64,000 bases of DNA from Diphasiastrum complanatum (lineage: Eukaryota > Streptophyta > Lycopodiopsida > Lycopodiales > Lycopodiaceae). Positions within the stretch are counted from its first letter, which is position 1. Each line of letters opens with the position of its first letter. The position numbers and the translations under genes were made by a program. The notes below the pieces were generated by a model, which saw only the letters and a program-made list of their open reading frames with translations, was not told the DNA's origin and searched no databases. Location: NCBI GenBank assembly GCA_029204225.1, contig CM055102.1, forward strand, positions 14,893,708 to 14,957,707, written 5' to 3'. Positions 10,642 to 21,760 of this stretch are shown here, piece by piece.

Positions 10642-11510
10642 TTGATTACAATTCAAAGTGATGGATTCAAAGTTTCTCAATACTGTGCTGTGAATTTACA
10701 AGTAGATTGGGCTTATAAAAACATGCTTAGTGCACAAAATAGAGTTGGTAAGTACTTAATATGTCCAAGCCACCCGAAGAAGGCATTCGAAAAAAACATC
10801 CAAAGGCAACACACATGGCAATATTCACAAGGTGTAACCTCCAAGCTTCACTTGAGAAAGTTCATCACATTCAAAATTTCAAAAGTTGACTCTATCTCAA
10901 CCCACCTTGACAAGTTCAAAAATTTTAGATAGCATATGACTCCTACTTCAATCATATTGCCATCATGACTCTTTTACCAAGTCTACCTAAGGCATACAAG
11001 AATTGAGTCCTAGTGATTTCTACTCAACAAGGCCTCACTCTTACTAGAGTGATCTCAATGCTACTGCATACAAGAATTGAGTCCTAGTGATTTCTACTCA
11101 ACAAGGCCTCACTCTTACTAGAGTGATCTCAATGCTACTGCATACAAGAATTGAGTCCTAGTGATTTCTACTCAACAAGGCCTCACTCTTACTAGAGTTA
11201 TCTCAATGCTACTTTTAAAAGAAACCAAGACATGATCAATTATTTGAAAGTAAGAGCGAAGAGCAATCAAGATCAAATTTAGAACCATTTATCTTCTCAA
11301 CCACAACTATTCTACAAATATTACAAGGACATTTCATGATTGCAAAACCCAAAAATATAACAATGAAAGAAGAAGCAAGTTCGCCAACAAGGTAGGACTA
11401 ATGAAGGACAAAAAGATAATGCTACCCTTCATGACCAAAAATGAAGAACTTCAAGATGACAACTTAGAGCAACTCAACATGACACCATCTTAATTGATTT
11501 AGTGATAACT
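10642..11510 (+). pseudogene. Degenerate copia gag
   Basis: The segment ending at 10932 reads KLHLRKFITFKISKVDSIST then HLDKFKNFR, matching the central block of copia gag (K-YL---L--LKM-EG-S---HL--F). Downstream phrases such as LLKE near 11205 and a charged stretch to about 11400 fit the end of gag, but stops are frequent. A 74-bp triplication lies inside. It is a dead fragment of a nucleocapsid-type gene; no pol follows. Confidence 0.5.
10992..11213. repeat. 74-bp unit repeated three times
   Basis: Units start GCATACAAGAATTGAGTCCT at 10992, 11066 and 11140. Copies are essentially identical except GAGTGATC to GAGTTATC in the third, indicating recent amplification. Confidence 0.95.
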
Positions 11511-11513
11511 AGC

Positions 11514-12444
11514 CTGATATTGGAGATGGTATGATCATAATTAGATTTATTGCAATTTGCTATCAATAGTTGTCATTTGCAAAGCGCCATTCATCAATTC
11601 TAAGTGAGCTACTATATCTTCCCTCTATTGAAAATGAAAATTGTTCGTAAAAATCTCAGAAGTCTTTATATACATCAGAGATAAAGCCTCCACCGTGAGA
11701 AACAAAAATTGATCAAACATCTGATAATGATGCTCAAAAAAAAACCACTACTGCTTCTAAGATGCAAAACACCTTGTGAGGAAGCTTGTATTGTTTTTTC
11801 AGAACCTTAGATCACAAGAGGATCCATCAGAAAAACTATCAACAGTTATGCAAATGAAATAGACCGGCAGAGTGAAGAATGGGCACAGATTTTTTGCAAA
11901 TCCAGAAAGCGAGAAAGGTTCAAAATCCAAAACACGGATTCACCCCAACGACATTTTAGCATGCAAATAGACTTATTGGGTACAACCTACTTGGATAGCG
12001 GAACAAGGAAGCTCTACTCAAAGCTACAATCTTCAATACAAGAGTTTGTGATCCATCACCCAGATGTCAAGCCAGATAAGAAAATCTAATAACAGAATGA
12101 ATACTGAACTAGCACATCCACGGAACACCAAACAACGTGTACAAAGAAATTTGCACAAAGAGAAGAATTGCTTATGAATATGATACACACTTTTGATGGT
12201 CAAGGAGCAGTTTACAAACCAGCCTACATAAGTTAAGACTATCACCTAGTAGTAAGTACGTGGAACTAAAAACAACTCCATAGCCATCTATCTACAATCT
12301 GCATCCGTCAGCTATACAAGGAGTCATCCCGAATAAAACAACATCTAACGAATTTTGAAATTTCCTAGTAACAAGCTGTAAAGCACAGATCCACATTTGG
12401 TAGAAACGATGAATTGATGTGAATCAACCCATGTAGTAAACAGG
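11514..12444. other. Intergenic; 3' flank of the H1 gene
   Basis: No gene supported. The part nearest 12444 is the 3' untranslated region of the minus-strand H1 gene. A clear polyadenylation signal was not identified. Confidence 0.5.
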
Positions 12445-13649
12445 TTACTTGGCACCTCTTCTAGCTCTCTTAGCAGCGGGAGCAGCTTTTTTAGGGGTAC
12501 GCTTCTTTGAGATCGGTTTCGATGGTAATTTCACCGGATTTGCAGCGTTGGCCGGGGTGGGGGGTTTAGCTGCAGGCTTCGGTGCTGCTTTAGGGGTTGC
12601 TACCTTCGCCTTCTTAACTGGACGGGCTCTTCTGGCAGAGGCAGGCTTTACAGGATACACCAACTTGACTACAAGAGCCTTCTTCGGTGTAGCAACTTTG
12701 GAAGCCTTAGCAGCCTTTGTAGGAGCGGGTTTAGCTGCCTTTGCAGGCTTCGCTGGCTTAGCGATTGCAGCCTTAACAGGACCTACAGCTCTCGTTGGCT
12801 TGGCAGCCTTAATAAGCTTTGCCTTGGGCTTCGCAGCTGGCTTCCTCTGCTTGGGGGCAGCAACAGAAGGCTTGGCAATTTTAGAAGCCTTGGTGACGGC
12901 CGTTTTCGGCTTACCAAGCTTCGGCGCTTCAACGAGTTTATATGAATTCTTCACCTTCGTAAGCTTACCATACTTGCTATAGTATCTCAATTGCACTGTC
13001 AATGTCTTCTTAAAATTTGCAGGAAGCCCGGATTTGTAATGGCTCTCAAGATACTTAGCGATGGCATATTGGCTCGATCCAGTTCTTTCCTTCAACGAGG
13101 TAATTGCCTCTGAAATCATCTGCACACCTATCACTCATCAGCAACTCTACAGATGCTTGGCCAGCAATCAAGCAACAAAGAGCATCAGCAAGTTAAACAC
13201 TACGAATCACTGAAGTACACGAAGCATCCGCCAAAAAGTCTGTCATGATCTACATAACCGGCACAACACAATGAATCTAAACATCAGTCTTGGATGGAAC
13301 GAGTAAAACAATACAACCCACATACAAAGAACACGCCTGACGAGCAATAATTCTCATGCAAATTAAGCACATATTGCTCGTTAACTGTAATCATCAAAGC
13401 GTCTGTGACGCCAAAAGACAAGCATCAAAAGTATGAGCTAACCTGAAGGTATGGAGGATGAGCAGCAGGAGTCTTGGGCGCTCTGGGCTTCTTTTCCTTC
13501 TTAGCCTTAGGAGTCTTCACCTTCTTCTCTTTGATTGCCTTCTCCGGCTTGCCATCGTCTGCCTTCTTCACTTCTGGTGCCGCCTCAGGAGCTGGATCCG
13601 CCACAGTGGCATCAGCAGCAACAGGAACACTCTCCGTAGCAGCAGCCAT
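12445..13649 (-). CDS. Linker histone H1
   Basis: Histone H1 binds the nucleosome dyad and linker DNA and compacts chromatin in the nucleus. Exon 1 is 13443-13649 (69 codons) and exon 2 is 12445-13119 (224 codons plus stop); the 323-bp intron is in phase 0. The start is the ATG at 13649 (MAAATESVPVAA). The predicted 293-residue protein has an acidic/basic N tail, a winged-helix globular domain at about 64-131 (HPPYLQ, then MISEAITSLKERTGSSQYAI, YLESHYKSGLPANFKKTL, LRYYSKYGKLTKVKNSYKL), and a C tail of about 160 residues rich in Lys, Ala and Pro with AKPAK/AAKP repeats. The intron falls right after HPPYLQ, a position used in plant H1 genes. Length and layout are normal and no break is seen. 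Neighbouring retroelements have not entered the gene. Confidence 0.95.
13120..13442 (-). other. Histone H1 intron
   Basis: The minus strand reads CTTCAG then GTTAGCTC at the donor and GGTGTGCAG then ATGATTTCAG at the acceptor. The 323-bp intron joins HPPYLQ to MISEA in frame. Confidence 0.9.
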
Positions 13650-13900
13650 ATCCAAAATCCCAAAAACTATACAAAAGCAGAAACCAAATTGCGATCAAAT
13701 ACCCAGTAATTCCTGCAAATGCAGCCTGCTCGCGATCTCTTAGAAGCAGCAGATGGCGATGGCGATGTCGATTGCGATGACAGTAGAGAGAGGAGAAAGC
13801 AGACTTTGTAGGAGAGAATGGGAGAGATAACAGAAAGGAAGCTTTCTATTGGTCACACCCTCTCGGGTCGGATCGATCTCCCTTCACCCTCGCCGTCAGA
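13650..13900 (-). promoter_or_regulatory. Histone H1 5' leader and proximal promoter
   Basis: The minus strand contains a CCAAT box at 13848-13852, about 200 bp upstream of the ATG, followed by a CT-rich stretch (TCTCCTCTCTCTAC near 13780-13800) typical of plant leaders. No clear TATA box was found. Assignment rests on position and the CCAAT motif. Confidence 0.5.
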
Positions 13901-14560
13901 TGGTCCCTCATCGACGGTCTGAGCCATCTATGGGCTGGGGTGGGTCTCCTTCCTCATCCTCTTTGCAAAGCCCCTTGGCTATGGGGGGTTTTGGGTGTGC
14001 TTTCCATCTCCTTGCTATGGGGTAGTTCTCTTTGCTCCTTTGGGCAATCTAGATGCAGGTTGGATCGATGCCAAGAGCATGAGCTAGGCCACTATGTGGT
14101 ATCTTCTTTGAGGATTTTGGATACAATTGGACTCAGTTCAAGGGCATCAAACTTCAGCATCTATTTCGACTTCATGAATGAGGCTTTTCTAGATTTGTAG
14201 AGAGATTGTTGTGCTCCCATTACAAGAACATCCATATTATCACACCAAAAAGCTCATCTTTCACAACTCCAACCTGGAGTTTCCAATGTAGATGATGCTA
14301 GAGCACAAAAGTTTGGTAAGATTGAGGGTGAAAGTACACCATGAATCACACAACACACACATATGTGGGGTTTTTTCCTCTTATGATTTGGAGATCTAAT
14401 CTTATCTGATTCATGCTAGCAAGCGCTTCATTTGTTGTGTGATTGAGTAAGATAGCTTCCAATAATTTGGCAACATTACAAATGTTACATTTTGTGGTTC
14501 ATGTTTACGATAACTCCATCATGATAAACACACATGCAAGAATTTAGTGGCTATACTTGA
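13901..14560. other. Intergenic between H1 and copia remnant
   Basis: No gene supported; a short open stretch at 13940-14200 has no recognisable features. Confidence 0.5.
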
Positions 14561-15162
14561 GTCCTTAAATGGCTATTCATCAAAAGTCAAAATGTGATTA
14601 CTTATGAAACAAAATTTCATAATCACTTTTGTATGAATGAGTTCTTGTTATTCATTGCAAGAATTTGTGTTTAGACTACAATCAATGACTATATTGTTCA
14701 ATAGAAAATGCCAAGTTTGAACTATGTCATTTCATCGCTATACAAATGCACACTGGATAAATGCTGGCTGAATCCAAAGATTGAGTGCATACATTGTCAC
14801 AAGAAAGGTCATACAGCCATGGATTGCTATGACAATCCAAGAAACAAGAAGACGTAGAGCATGAAGGAATGCACAAACAACACATCATACGTGGAGGAGC
14901 TCGAATCCTCAAAGATGGCCGAGGACCGAGCTAGTAGAAGTCCTACTGCTTATCTATGCATTGATGTGTGCACTACATCACAGTCTGATGTTCAAGATAT
15001 AGTTCTTGACTCAGGAGCTACATCGCACTTTGTGATGACAAGACAGATGATCGCCGACTTTTGACAAATCAACAACTCTAGATACACCATTCTAGGAGAT
15101 GGATCACGACACGAAGTGAGCGGCACTAGTGCACTTTGGCTCAGCACCAATGGCAGAGATAG
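14561..15162 (+). pseudogene. Copia gag zinc knuckle and protease remnant
   Basis: Reads a gag C terminus with an intact knuckle CIHCHKKGHTAMDC at about 14785-14830, then an aspartic protease start DIVLDSGATSHFV at about 14995-15035 and an ILGDGSRHEVSG block at about 15090-15125. Stops after NKKT (14853) and after MIADF (15062) break the frame. The protease is cut at 15162 by the LTR of element B. The linker between integrase and RT of a copia element resumes on the same strand at 20965, so these two pieces are probably one host element from which most of integrase has been lost. Confidence 0.8.
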
Positions 15163-15943
15163 TGACAAGATTTCCAAAATTCACACGTGCGGGGAATGTC
15201 CACAAGTATGATGGATCTAATTAAGCTTTGTGATTAGCACAATAACCTGATTCTAGATTGTTTAGCAAGATCTAGTTCAGAAGAAATGGCTTAACCACAA
15301 TCTAGCATGCTAAGCAACTGAATATGATAGCAATGAATCAATAATGAGCAAAAGTACAAGATATCAGTGTATGAGCATTAGCTTCAACACAAGTTAGAGA
15401 GATAAAGATAGAGAGATAACAAGCAAAATAGTTTAGATCCAAAATGGCATGAGGTAGCTACAAAACTTTGGTTCTTCATCATTGATTGTGAGGAGAGCTA
15501 CACATATTTATGGAGTTTGAGGTAGCCCGAGGTAGAATCACATCCATTCATTTCAAAATGACATCTAGAGTCTATGTGACATTTGTCACTTGCCATGCAT
15601 GAAATTCTACCAACTTTTTACAAGTGTGCTAGTTCTAACTAACAAAGTACAAATCATCATGCATGTGTCCATTACACTTTGTGCATGCCTTGCATGTCAC
15701 TATGGATCACTTACAATTAATGCATGTGAATTGCCACGAGTTTCTACAAGCATGACTTTGCTAATTCTATGGTTACAAACTATATGCAAGTTGTATTCTT
15801 CAATCTAGACATTACATAACCATGTAGCTCGAGTTCTATGTAGGCCAAACTTGGCATTTTGCATTTATGAGCTACATACTTGCATGGTACAACATGTGTA
15901 GCAAGCCAAGAAATCAATATGGATTGTTTTTCCAATTTTAACA
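15163..15943 (-). repeat. Element B, 3' LTR
   Basis: 781 bp. The + strand starts TGACAAGATTTCC and ends CCAATTTTAACA. In element sense it starts TGTTAAAATTGG like element A, but the rest of the LTR differs. Confidence 0.88.
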
Positions 15944-15956
15944 CTCCTCCTAAAAA
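15944..15956 (-). other. Polypurine tract of element B
   Basis: The minus strand reads TTTTTAGGAGGAG next to the LTR start. Confidence 0.75.
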
Positions 15957-15960
15957 TAAT

Positions 15961-17400
15961 CTATATTGATTTGAACATGGATCTTGGTATAACTCCAAAA
16001 TTGGCTCTATGCTTGATGAAGGAACTTTTGCTCAAAGGTTTGGTGAGCATATCAGCAATACAAGATGATGTGTTGATGTGCTCCAAATTGATTTCCCCTC
16101 CAATGAGCTTCTCTCTCACGAAGTGATGTGCAACTTCAATATGCTTGTTCCTTGCATGGAATATCGGGTTGTTGGCAAGGGCTTGGGCTAAAATGTTGTC
16201 ACACATGATCATAGGTAGATCTTCTTCCAAGATTATCTTTAGTTCCACTAGTAACCTCTTGATCCAAAGCACTTCCTTTGTTGTTGTAGTGAGTGCCTTG
16301 TACTCGATGAGAGTGATACAGTATCTTGCTTTTTGAAAAGCCAAGATATCAAGTTTCCTCCAAGATATATGACATAAGCACTTGTAGATTTTCGATCTGC
16401 TCTATCACTTGCAAAATCCGAGTCAGAATAACCAATAATAGAAAGATCTTCACTTTTATACAATAAACCAAAATCAAAAGTTGAAGATATATATCTAAGC
16501 ACTCTCTTGGCCATTTTCCAATGATAGATAGTAGGATTTTGCATAGTCTGGCTCAACTTATGAACACTAAAGCTTATGTCAGGTCTAGTTATTGTGAGCC
16601 AAATTAAGGAGCCTGTAAGACTTCTAAAAAGTGTGATGTCCACGAAGGATCTTTCATCACCTTTGTTAGAATCCTTTACATTTTGCTCCATAGGTGTTTC
16701 TATACTCTTACAATTCAACATATTGAACTTCTTTAACATTGAAAGAGCATATTTGGATTGACATACAAAAGCTTTATCTTTAAGAAAGTCAATCTCTAAT
16801 CCTAGAATATAGTGAATTTCTCCAAGATCTTGCATCTTGAACTCTTTTCCAAGTGCAATCTTGGTTTCCTCAATTAACTTGGTACTAGTTCCTGTCAGAA
16901 TGATATCATCAACATAAATAAGAAGAATGACAATATCTTTATCAAAAAACTTGACATATAAGGAAGGATCATAGTTACTAAGATTAAATCCTAGTGACTC
17001 AAGAAAGATGTTAAGTCGAGAATACCATGACCTTGGAGCTTGCTTCAATCCATATAAACTTTTGAAGAGCAAGCAAACTTTTTCTTTGTCATGGATGAAC
17101 CCAATAGGCTGATCCATATAAATCTCTTCTTCTAGATACCCATTTAGAAATGCATTAGAGACATCTAGTTGAAGAACTTGCCAATTGAAAAAACAAGCAA
17201 GAGAAATTATGATTCTAATTGATACCATCTTTGCAACTGGGGCAAAGGTCTCCTCATAATCAAGTCCATAAACTTGAGCAAAACCTTTAGCACAAAGCCT
17301 AGCCTTATACTTGTTGATTGTGCCATCTTGATTATACTTGACTCAAAAAACCCACTTGCAACCAATGGTATGCTTGTTGGATGGAAGATCCACAAGCTCC
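15961..17400 (-). pseudogene. Element B reverse transcriptase and RNase H
   Basis: RT is nearly intact: LQLDVSNAFLNGYLEEEIYM, SLYGLKQAPRSWY, the active-site LIYVDDIILTG, and EFKMQDLGEIHYILGLEI. The connection and RNase H follow with ITRPDISFSV, GYSDSDFASDRADRKSTSAY and, after a frame shift near 16300, EYKALTTTTKEVLWI, ARNKHIEVAHHFVRE and IADMLTKPLS. A stop is visible near 17340 in the RT N terminus and the frame shifts at 16250-16340. Catalytic Asp residues of YVDD are retained. This is the best-preserved RT in the window. Confidence 0.9.
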
Positions 17401-18430
17401 CATGTCTTATTGGCCATCAAAGCATCGTATTCCTCCTTCATGGCAGGTACCATTCCTTCGAGTTGAGTGCATCATATACATCCTTTGGCTCCTCATGAGA
17501 AATAAAATAAGCACAATTAGTGGAGTTGATTTCCACTTGCTTGCCTCTATCTTCATAGGTAAGCATTCTAGGCTCGGGTCTTTCTCTTTGAGATCTCCTT
17601 GGTGAAAAGATTCAAGGTGAATCCTCCTCAATTCTCGGCCCCATCTCTCCATGATAATTTTCAAGGGTGATGATTGGAGTATCTTTGTGAGAATCTTTGA
17701 ACTCGGCCTCCTCAAGAATGTATTTCTGATCTTCATGGAATATAACATCCCTACTCTCAATTGTAGTTGAGGTAGAGGGAACACAGAGTCTGTAAGCTTT
17801 CTTGTTGGATGCATATCCAACCATGATCCCTTTAATAGAATTAGGATCATCTCTTTTCCTTGTTTTCGAGGGCATATTAACAAAGCAAGCACAACCAAAA
17901 ACTCTAAGGTGATCTACCTTAGGTTTTTTCTTAAACAAGACTTCAAAAGGTGATTTTCCAGCAAGTGCATTGTGAGGTAATCTATTGCACAAATAGTTTG
18001 CACAATTTATAGCTTCACCCCAATATTCAATAGGCAAAGAAGCTGCTACTTGAATTGCTTTAGCACATTCACATAAAGATCTGTTTTTCCTCTCAGCTAC
18101 TCCATTTTGAGATGAAGAATAAGCACAAGAAAACTCTCTCTTAATTCCTTCACCTTCACATTATTCATGAAACTTGTTGGAGATGTATTCACCTCCTCCA
18201 TCACATCTTAAAGCTTTAACTTTGAAAGAAAAATGTTTCTCAACATAAGCTTTGAAGATTAGGAAGTGATCAAAAACCATAGCCTTTGAAAAAAGTAGAT
18301 ACATCCAAGTATAACTAGTAAAGTCATCAATAAAGGTGACAAAACTGGTTGCACCACCAATACTTTTAGAAGAGGAAAAATGTACATCTGAGTGTATTAT
18401 CTCCAAAGGATGAGTAGTCTTTATAAAAGA
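17401..18430 (-). pseudogene. Element B integrase
   Basis: Integrase core blocks are FIDDFTSYTWMYLL (first Asp), ALRCDGGGEYISNKF (second Asp) and a conserved NGVAERKNRSL block (Glu) near 18090-18120. The C-terminal part has YWGEAINCANYLCNRLP, FGCACFVNMP and a GIMVGYASNKKAYR block. A stop at about 18160 and a frame change near 17620 interrupt it. The GAG-pre-integrase knuckle lies just upstream in the protease segment. Confidence 0.88.
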
Positions 18431-18433
18431 CTT

Positions 18434-19020
18434 CTAATATGGCTTTTGGTGTGACTTTGCAATGGCACAAGCCTCACAAGGCTTGAAATCTTTAGAAAGA
18501 GATTTTGGAAGACCAATAGCCTTCACCTTCTTAACCATAGAAGACATAGGATGACCCAACCTTCTATGCCATAGCTCCTCCTTAGATAACAAAGCAACTT
18601 CACAAAGGTTTGCGTTCTCATAAGAATTCAATTTAAAAATTCCACCACATCTAGATCCATCAGCAAGGATCTCTTCATTTTTCTTGATAAAACAAGTATT
18701 GGAGTTGAACTTTATATCACAGCAATTATCAAGCAAATTTTCCACACTAATTAAGTTCTTTGTAAGCTTTGGAATGAAAAGAACATTAGAAAGTGCAAGA
18801 ACTTTTGAAGAAGCAAGTTTCAATGGAATGTTGCCAATTCCTTCTATTGGGCACTCATGATCATTAGCAGTATAAATAGATCTCTTGAGTCCTTTGAAAG
18901 GTAAGATTGAGTCAAATGACTCCTTTGAACAGCACATATGTGAAAAAGCTCCACTATCTATGTACCAAGCTCCATCTTTCTTGAAAGGTGATGAAGAAAA
19001 ACTGGACACCATGAGTGATC
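18434..19020 (-). pseudogene. Element B protease and pre-integrase region
   Basis: The aspartic protease block WYIDSGAFSHMC keeps the catalytic Asp. Further blocks are IEGIGNIPL, LSNVLFIPKLTKNLISV and the pre-integrase HRRLGHPMSSMVKK with CEACAIAKS. About 190 codons are open. The junction with gag at 19020 is abrupt: the expected gag zinc knuckle is absent. Confidence 0.88.
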
Positions 19021-19528
19021 CTTCTCCGTCACTTGCAACATAATCTTCTTCAATCTCTTTGGAGAGATTAGCTTGCTCAATGTGACTTGAACTAGCTCAT
19101 CTTGGTTAATAGTAACATCAACATAGGAAAGCTCTCTATGTAAATCTTTAACTCTGAGAACATAGTTAGATGCACTCTCTTCACTTCTTTGGAAACATTG
19201 GAAAACCTGATTCCTAAGAGTGAGTATTCTAGAGGTTTGCTTCATAGATGGTCTTTAGTGCATCCCAAGCTTCTTTGGCTGTAGTGCAAGATCCTATCTC
19301 TCTCAGAATTTCATTAGATACATTCATCTTAATGAAATGTAGAGCCATTCTAGCTCTTTTCTTGTACTTAAGAATTTCAGCCTGTGCTTGAGGCTCCTCA
19401 ACACCAAGGACAATATCCATAACATCCTGGAGTATCAAAATAGACTCCATTCTGAACTTCCAAATTGAGTAATTAGAATTGTTTAGTCTTTCACTGGCTT
19501 CTAGAAGATATCCTCCCTGAGATGCCAT
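18958..19528 (-). pseudogene. Element B gag, zinc knuckle deleted
   Basis: Starts at the ATG at 19528 (MASQGGYLLEASERLNNSNY). It has the copia gag blocks YSIWKFRMESIL, AKEAWDALKTIYE and, one frame over, FQRSEESASNYVLRVKDLH and QDELVQVTLSKL. It then jumps to a DGEGS linker and the protease. The usual second half with the CCHC knuckle is missing. The related element A keeps the start and a knuckle but lacks these central blocks. Confidence 0.82.
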
Positions 19529-20278
19529 TTTAATGAAGACTTCTTAGTTATTGAACTGAGATATGTTTGTGCTTGTTCCAATTAGACTTAAAGTTGTTGC
19601 TCTCTTTCACTATAGGTATTTTCAAGGATGTACTACCTTCCTATGTGAAACACTTGCAACTGTATTTGAGATGACTCTCAAATATTCCACAAAACAAGTT
19701 ATCTAGATCAGACATACAAAGTGGATTGAGACACTTTGGCTAGTTTGAATCCTACTATTGGCACGTGTAAAATGCTTCAAAAGAAAACACAATTGACTCT
19801 CAGAAGGCTCAAAAGGTGTTCATTACTTCAAACTCAGTCTTGATCTTCATTTTCTTGTGTAGGATGCTAAAAAACAATGGATTTAGAACAAAGCAAGATT
19901 GAATCAAATCAAAATGTTGTCACTCGGATTTTGGACCTATCCCTATCCTCTTTAAGAGCTTATAACTCTTGCTAGACACATCAGATTGATTTGGTTTCAA
20001 TTTCTATAAAAAGTACAGATCATAAGCTTTCCATCAAGCTATAACATTGCTATCTTTGGATCTATAAGCAAGGAGAACAAAGGGACTGAAAATATCTAAT
20101 TTTCACACGTGCGAAAATTCCGTACTACCACATCTCAAGTTTAAAAATTCAGTTCCAATCCGATTTGGTCCAAATACACTTCAGAGAAAGGCGAGAAAAA
20201 GTGCAAAACTACTTTTTTGCTTGATTTAGCTCTCAATTTCTTGTACAATCAGAGGTGTTAGCATGCAAAGCTTAATTT

Positions 20279-20291
20279 GGCTCTGATACCA
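20279..20291 (-). other. Primer-binding site, initiator tRNA-Met type (element B)
   Basis: The minus strand reads TGGTATCAGAGCC adjacent to the right LTR. Confidence 0.9.
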
Positions 20292-20964
20292 TGACAAAAT
20301 TTCCAGAATTCACATGTGTGGGGAATGTCCACAAGTATGATGGATCTAATTAAGCTTTGTGATTAGCACAGTAACCTGATTCTAGATTGTTTAGCAAGAT
20401 CTAGTTCAGAAGAAATGGCTTAACCACAATCTAGCATGCTAAGCAACTGAATATGATAGCCATGAATCAATAATGAGCAAAAGTACAAGATATCAATGTA
20501 TAAGCGTCAGTTTCAACACGAGTTAGAGAGAGAAAGATAGAGAGAAAACAAGCAAAATAGTTTAGATCCAAAATGGCATGAGGTAGCTACAAAACTTTGG
20601 TTCTTCATCATTGATTGTGAGGAGAGCTACACATATTTATGGAGTTTGAGGTAGCTCGAGGTAGAATCACATCCATTCATTTCAAAATGACATCTAGAGT
20701 CTATGTGACATTTGTCACTTGCCATGCATGAAATTCTACCAACTTTTTACAAGTGTGCTATTTCTAACTAACAAAGTACAAATCATCATGCATGTGTCCA
20801 TTACACTTTGTGCATGGTCACTATGGATCACTTACAATTAATGCATGTGAATTGCCACGAGTTTCTACAAGCATGACTTTGCTAATTCTATGTCTACAAA
20901 CTATATGCAAATTCTTTTTTTTCAATCTAGACATTACATAACCATGTAGCTCGAGTTCTATGTA
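20292..20964 (-). repeat. Element B, 5' LTR, truncated
   Basis: Starts TGACAAAATTTCC and follows the LTR at 15163 with few changes until CTATGTA near 20964. The last 100 bp or so of the intact LTR are missing. Confidence 0.88.
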
Positions 20965-21420
20965 AGTAAAGATTTTCAAAGATGTCATATTTGACAAGAC
21001 AAGAACAATGGCTGAGGAAGATCCGATCAGCTACGAAGTTCTCAGCAGACAGTACTACGACCTGCCAACATTGACAGAGGGAGCAGACCCTAGGCATCCA
21101 GATAATGATACTCAAATTTTAGCTGAACTAAACGTTAGTTTGGACGACGAGCAGACCAACATATTGGGAGTACCGAACACACCGGCAATACACCAAGGTC
21201 CCGTCGTCAGTAGATAGGACAAAGGCAAGGCAGTTGATGAGCCTGTATTGTCTGCAAGGAAATCTGCCAGACAAAGAAGAGCACCAATCAGGTATATACC
21301 TGACAACTCATCTTTGGCTCAAGAAGGATTTTGTGGATTCGGGGGTGAACCACAAACTTACGACGAAGCCATCAACAATCCAGTAGATGAATGCTAGCTC
21401 TACCTCGAGCTATTCCATCC
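20965..21420 (+). pseudogene. Copia integrase-RT linker remnant
   Basis: Reads FKDVIFDKTRTMAEEDP, a typical end of the integrase C-terminal region, then an acidic linker and the pre-RT block ARKSARQRRAPIRYI and PQTYDEAINNPVDE. One stop lies after VVSR (21217). Same strand as 14561-15162 and probably the same dead element; the protease end and almost all of integrase are missing. Confidence 0.75.
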
Positions 21421-21609
21421 ACCATAAATGTATGAGGGTTCTCTCACAATTTTTGATGATGAACCAAGCATTGAAGCTACTTCTTGCCAATTTGGATCTT
21501 TAACCTTGTATGGTTGAATTTTGCACTCTCTCTCTCTAACTCGTGGAGGAGGCTATGCTAATGCATTAATTTCTTTGTACTTTCATCATTCTTTATGAAA
21601 GTAACTATT
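21421..21609. other. Short non-coding spacer
   Basis: Nothing recognised; ends where LTR-like sequence begins. Confidence 0.4.
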
Positions 21610-21760
21610 CTTTGATGACTAGCATGCTAGATTGTGGTTTAGTCATAAATTCTTGAACTAGATCTTGATACTCGATTCAGGTTATGTGCTAAACACAAAG
21701 CTTAATAAAGATCATTCACAATTGGCATTCCACATGTGTGAAACTTTTGGATTTCAACAA
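21610..21760 (+). repeat. LTR fragment of the element B family, inverted
   Basis: CTAGCATGCTAGATTGTGGT, GAACTAGATCTTG and TGTGCTAAACACAAAGCTTA match the reverse complement of the element B LTR (its first 200 bp) at reduced identity. It lies in the opposite orientation about 650 bp from the right LTR of element B. Confidence 0.6.

Larger units (their letters stand above)
15163..20964 (-). mobile_element. Nearly complete Ty1/copia element (element B)
   Basis: A minus-strand element with LTRs at 15163-15943 and 20292-20964, an initiator tRNA-Met primer-binding site (20279-20291), a polypurine tract (15944-15956) and a gag-protease-integrase-RT-RNase H order. The upstream LTR lacks about the last 100 bp present in the other copy, so the end joining 20964 is a deletion junction rather than a true terminus. 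No target duplication can be read. Coding is recognisable throughout but carries several stops and frame shifts and a gag missing its zinc knuckle. It could be the recent source of enzymes for element A. Confidence 0.92.

Noticed and set aside
12449-12982. 177-codon Ala/Gly-rich frame on the + strand
   Set aside because: Antisense shadow of the Lys/Ala/Pro-rich tail of histone H1.
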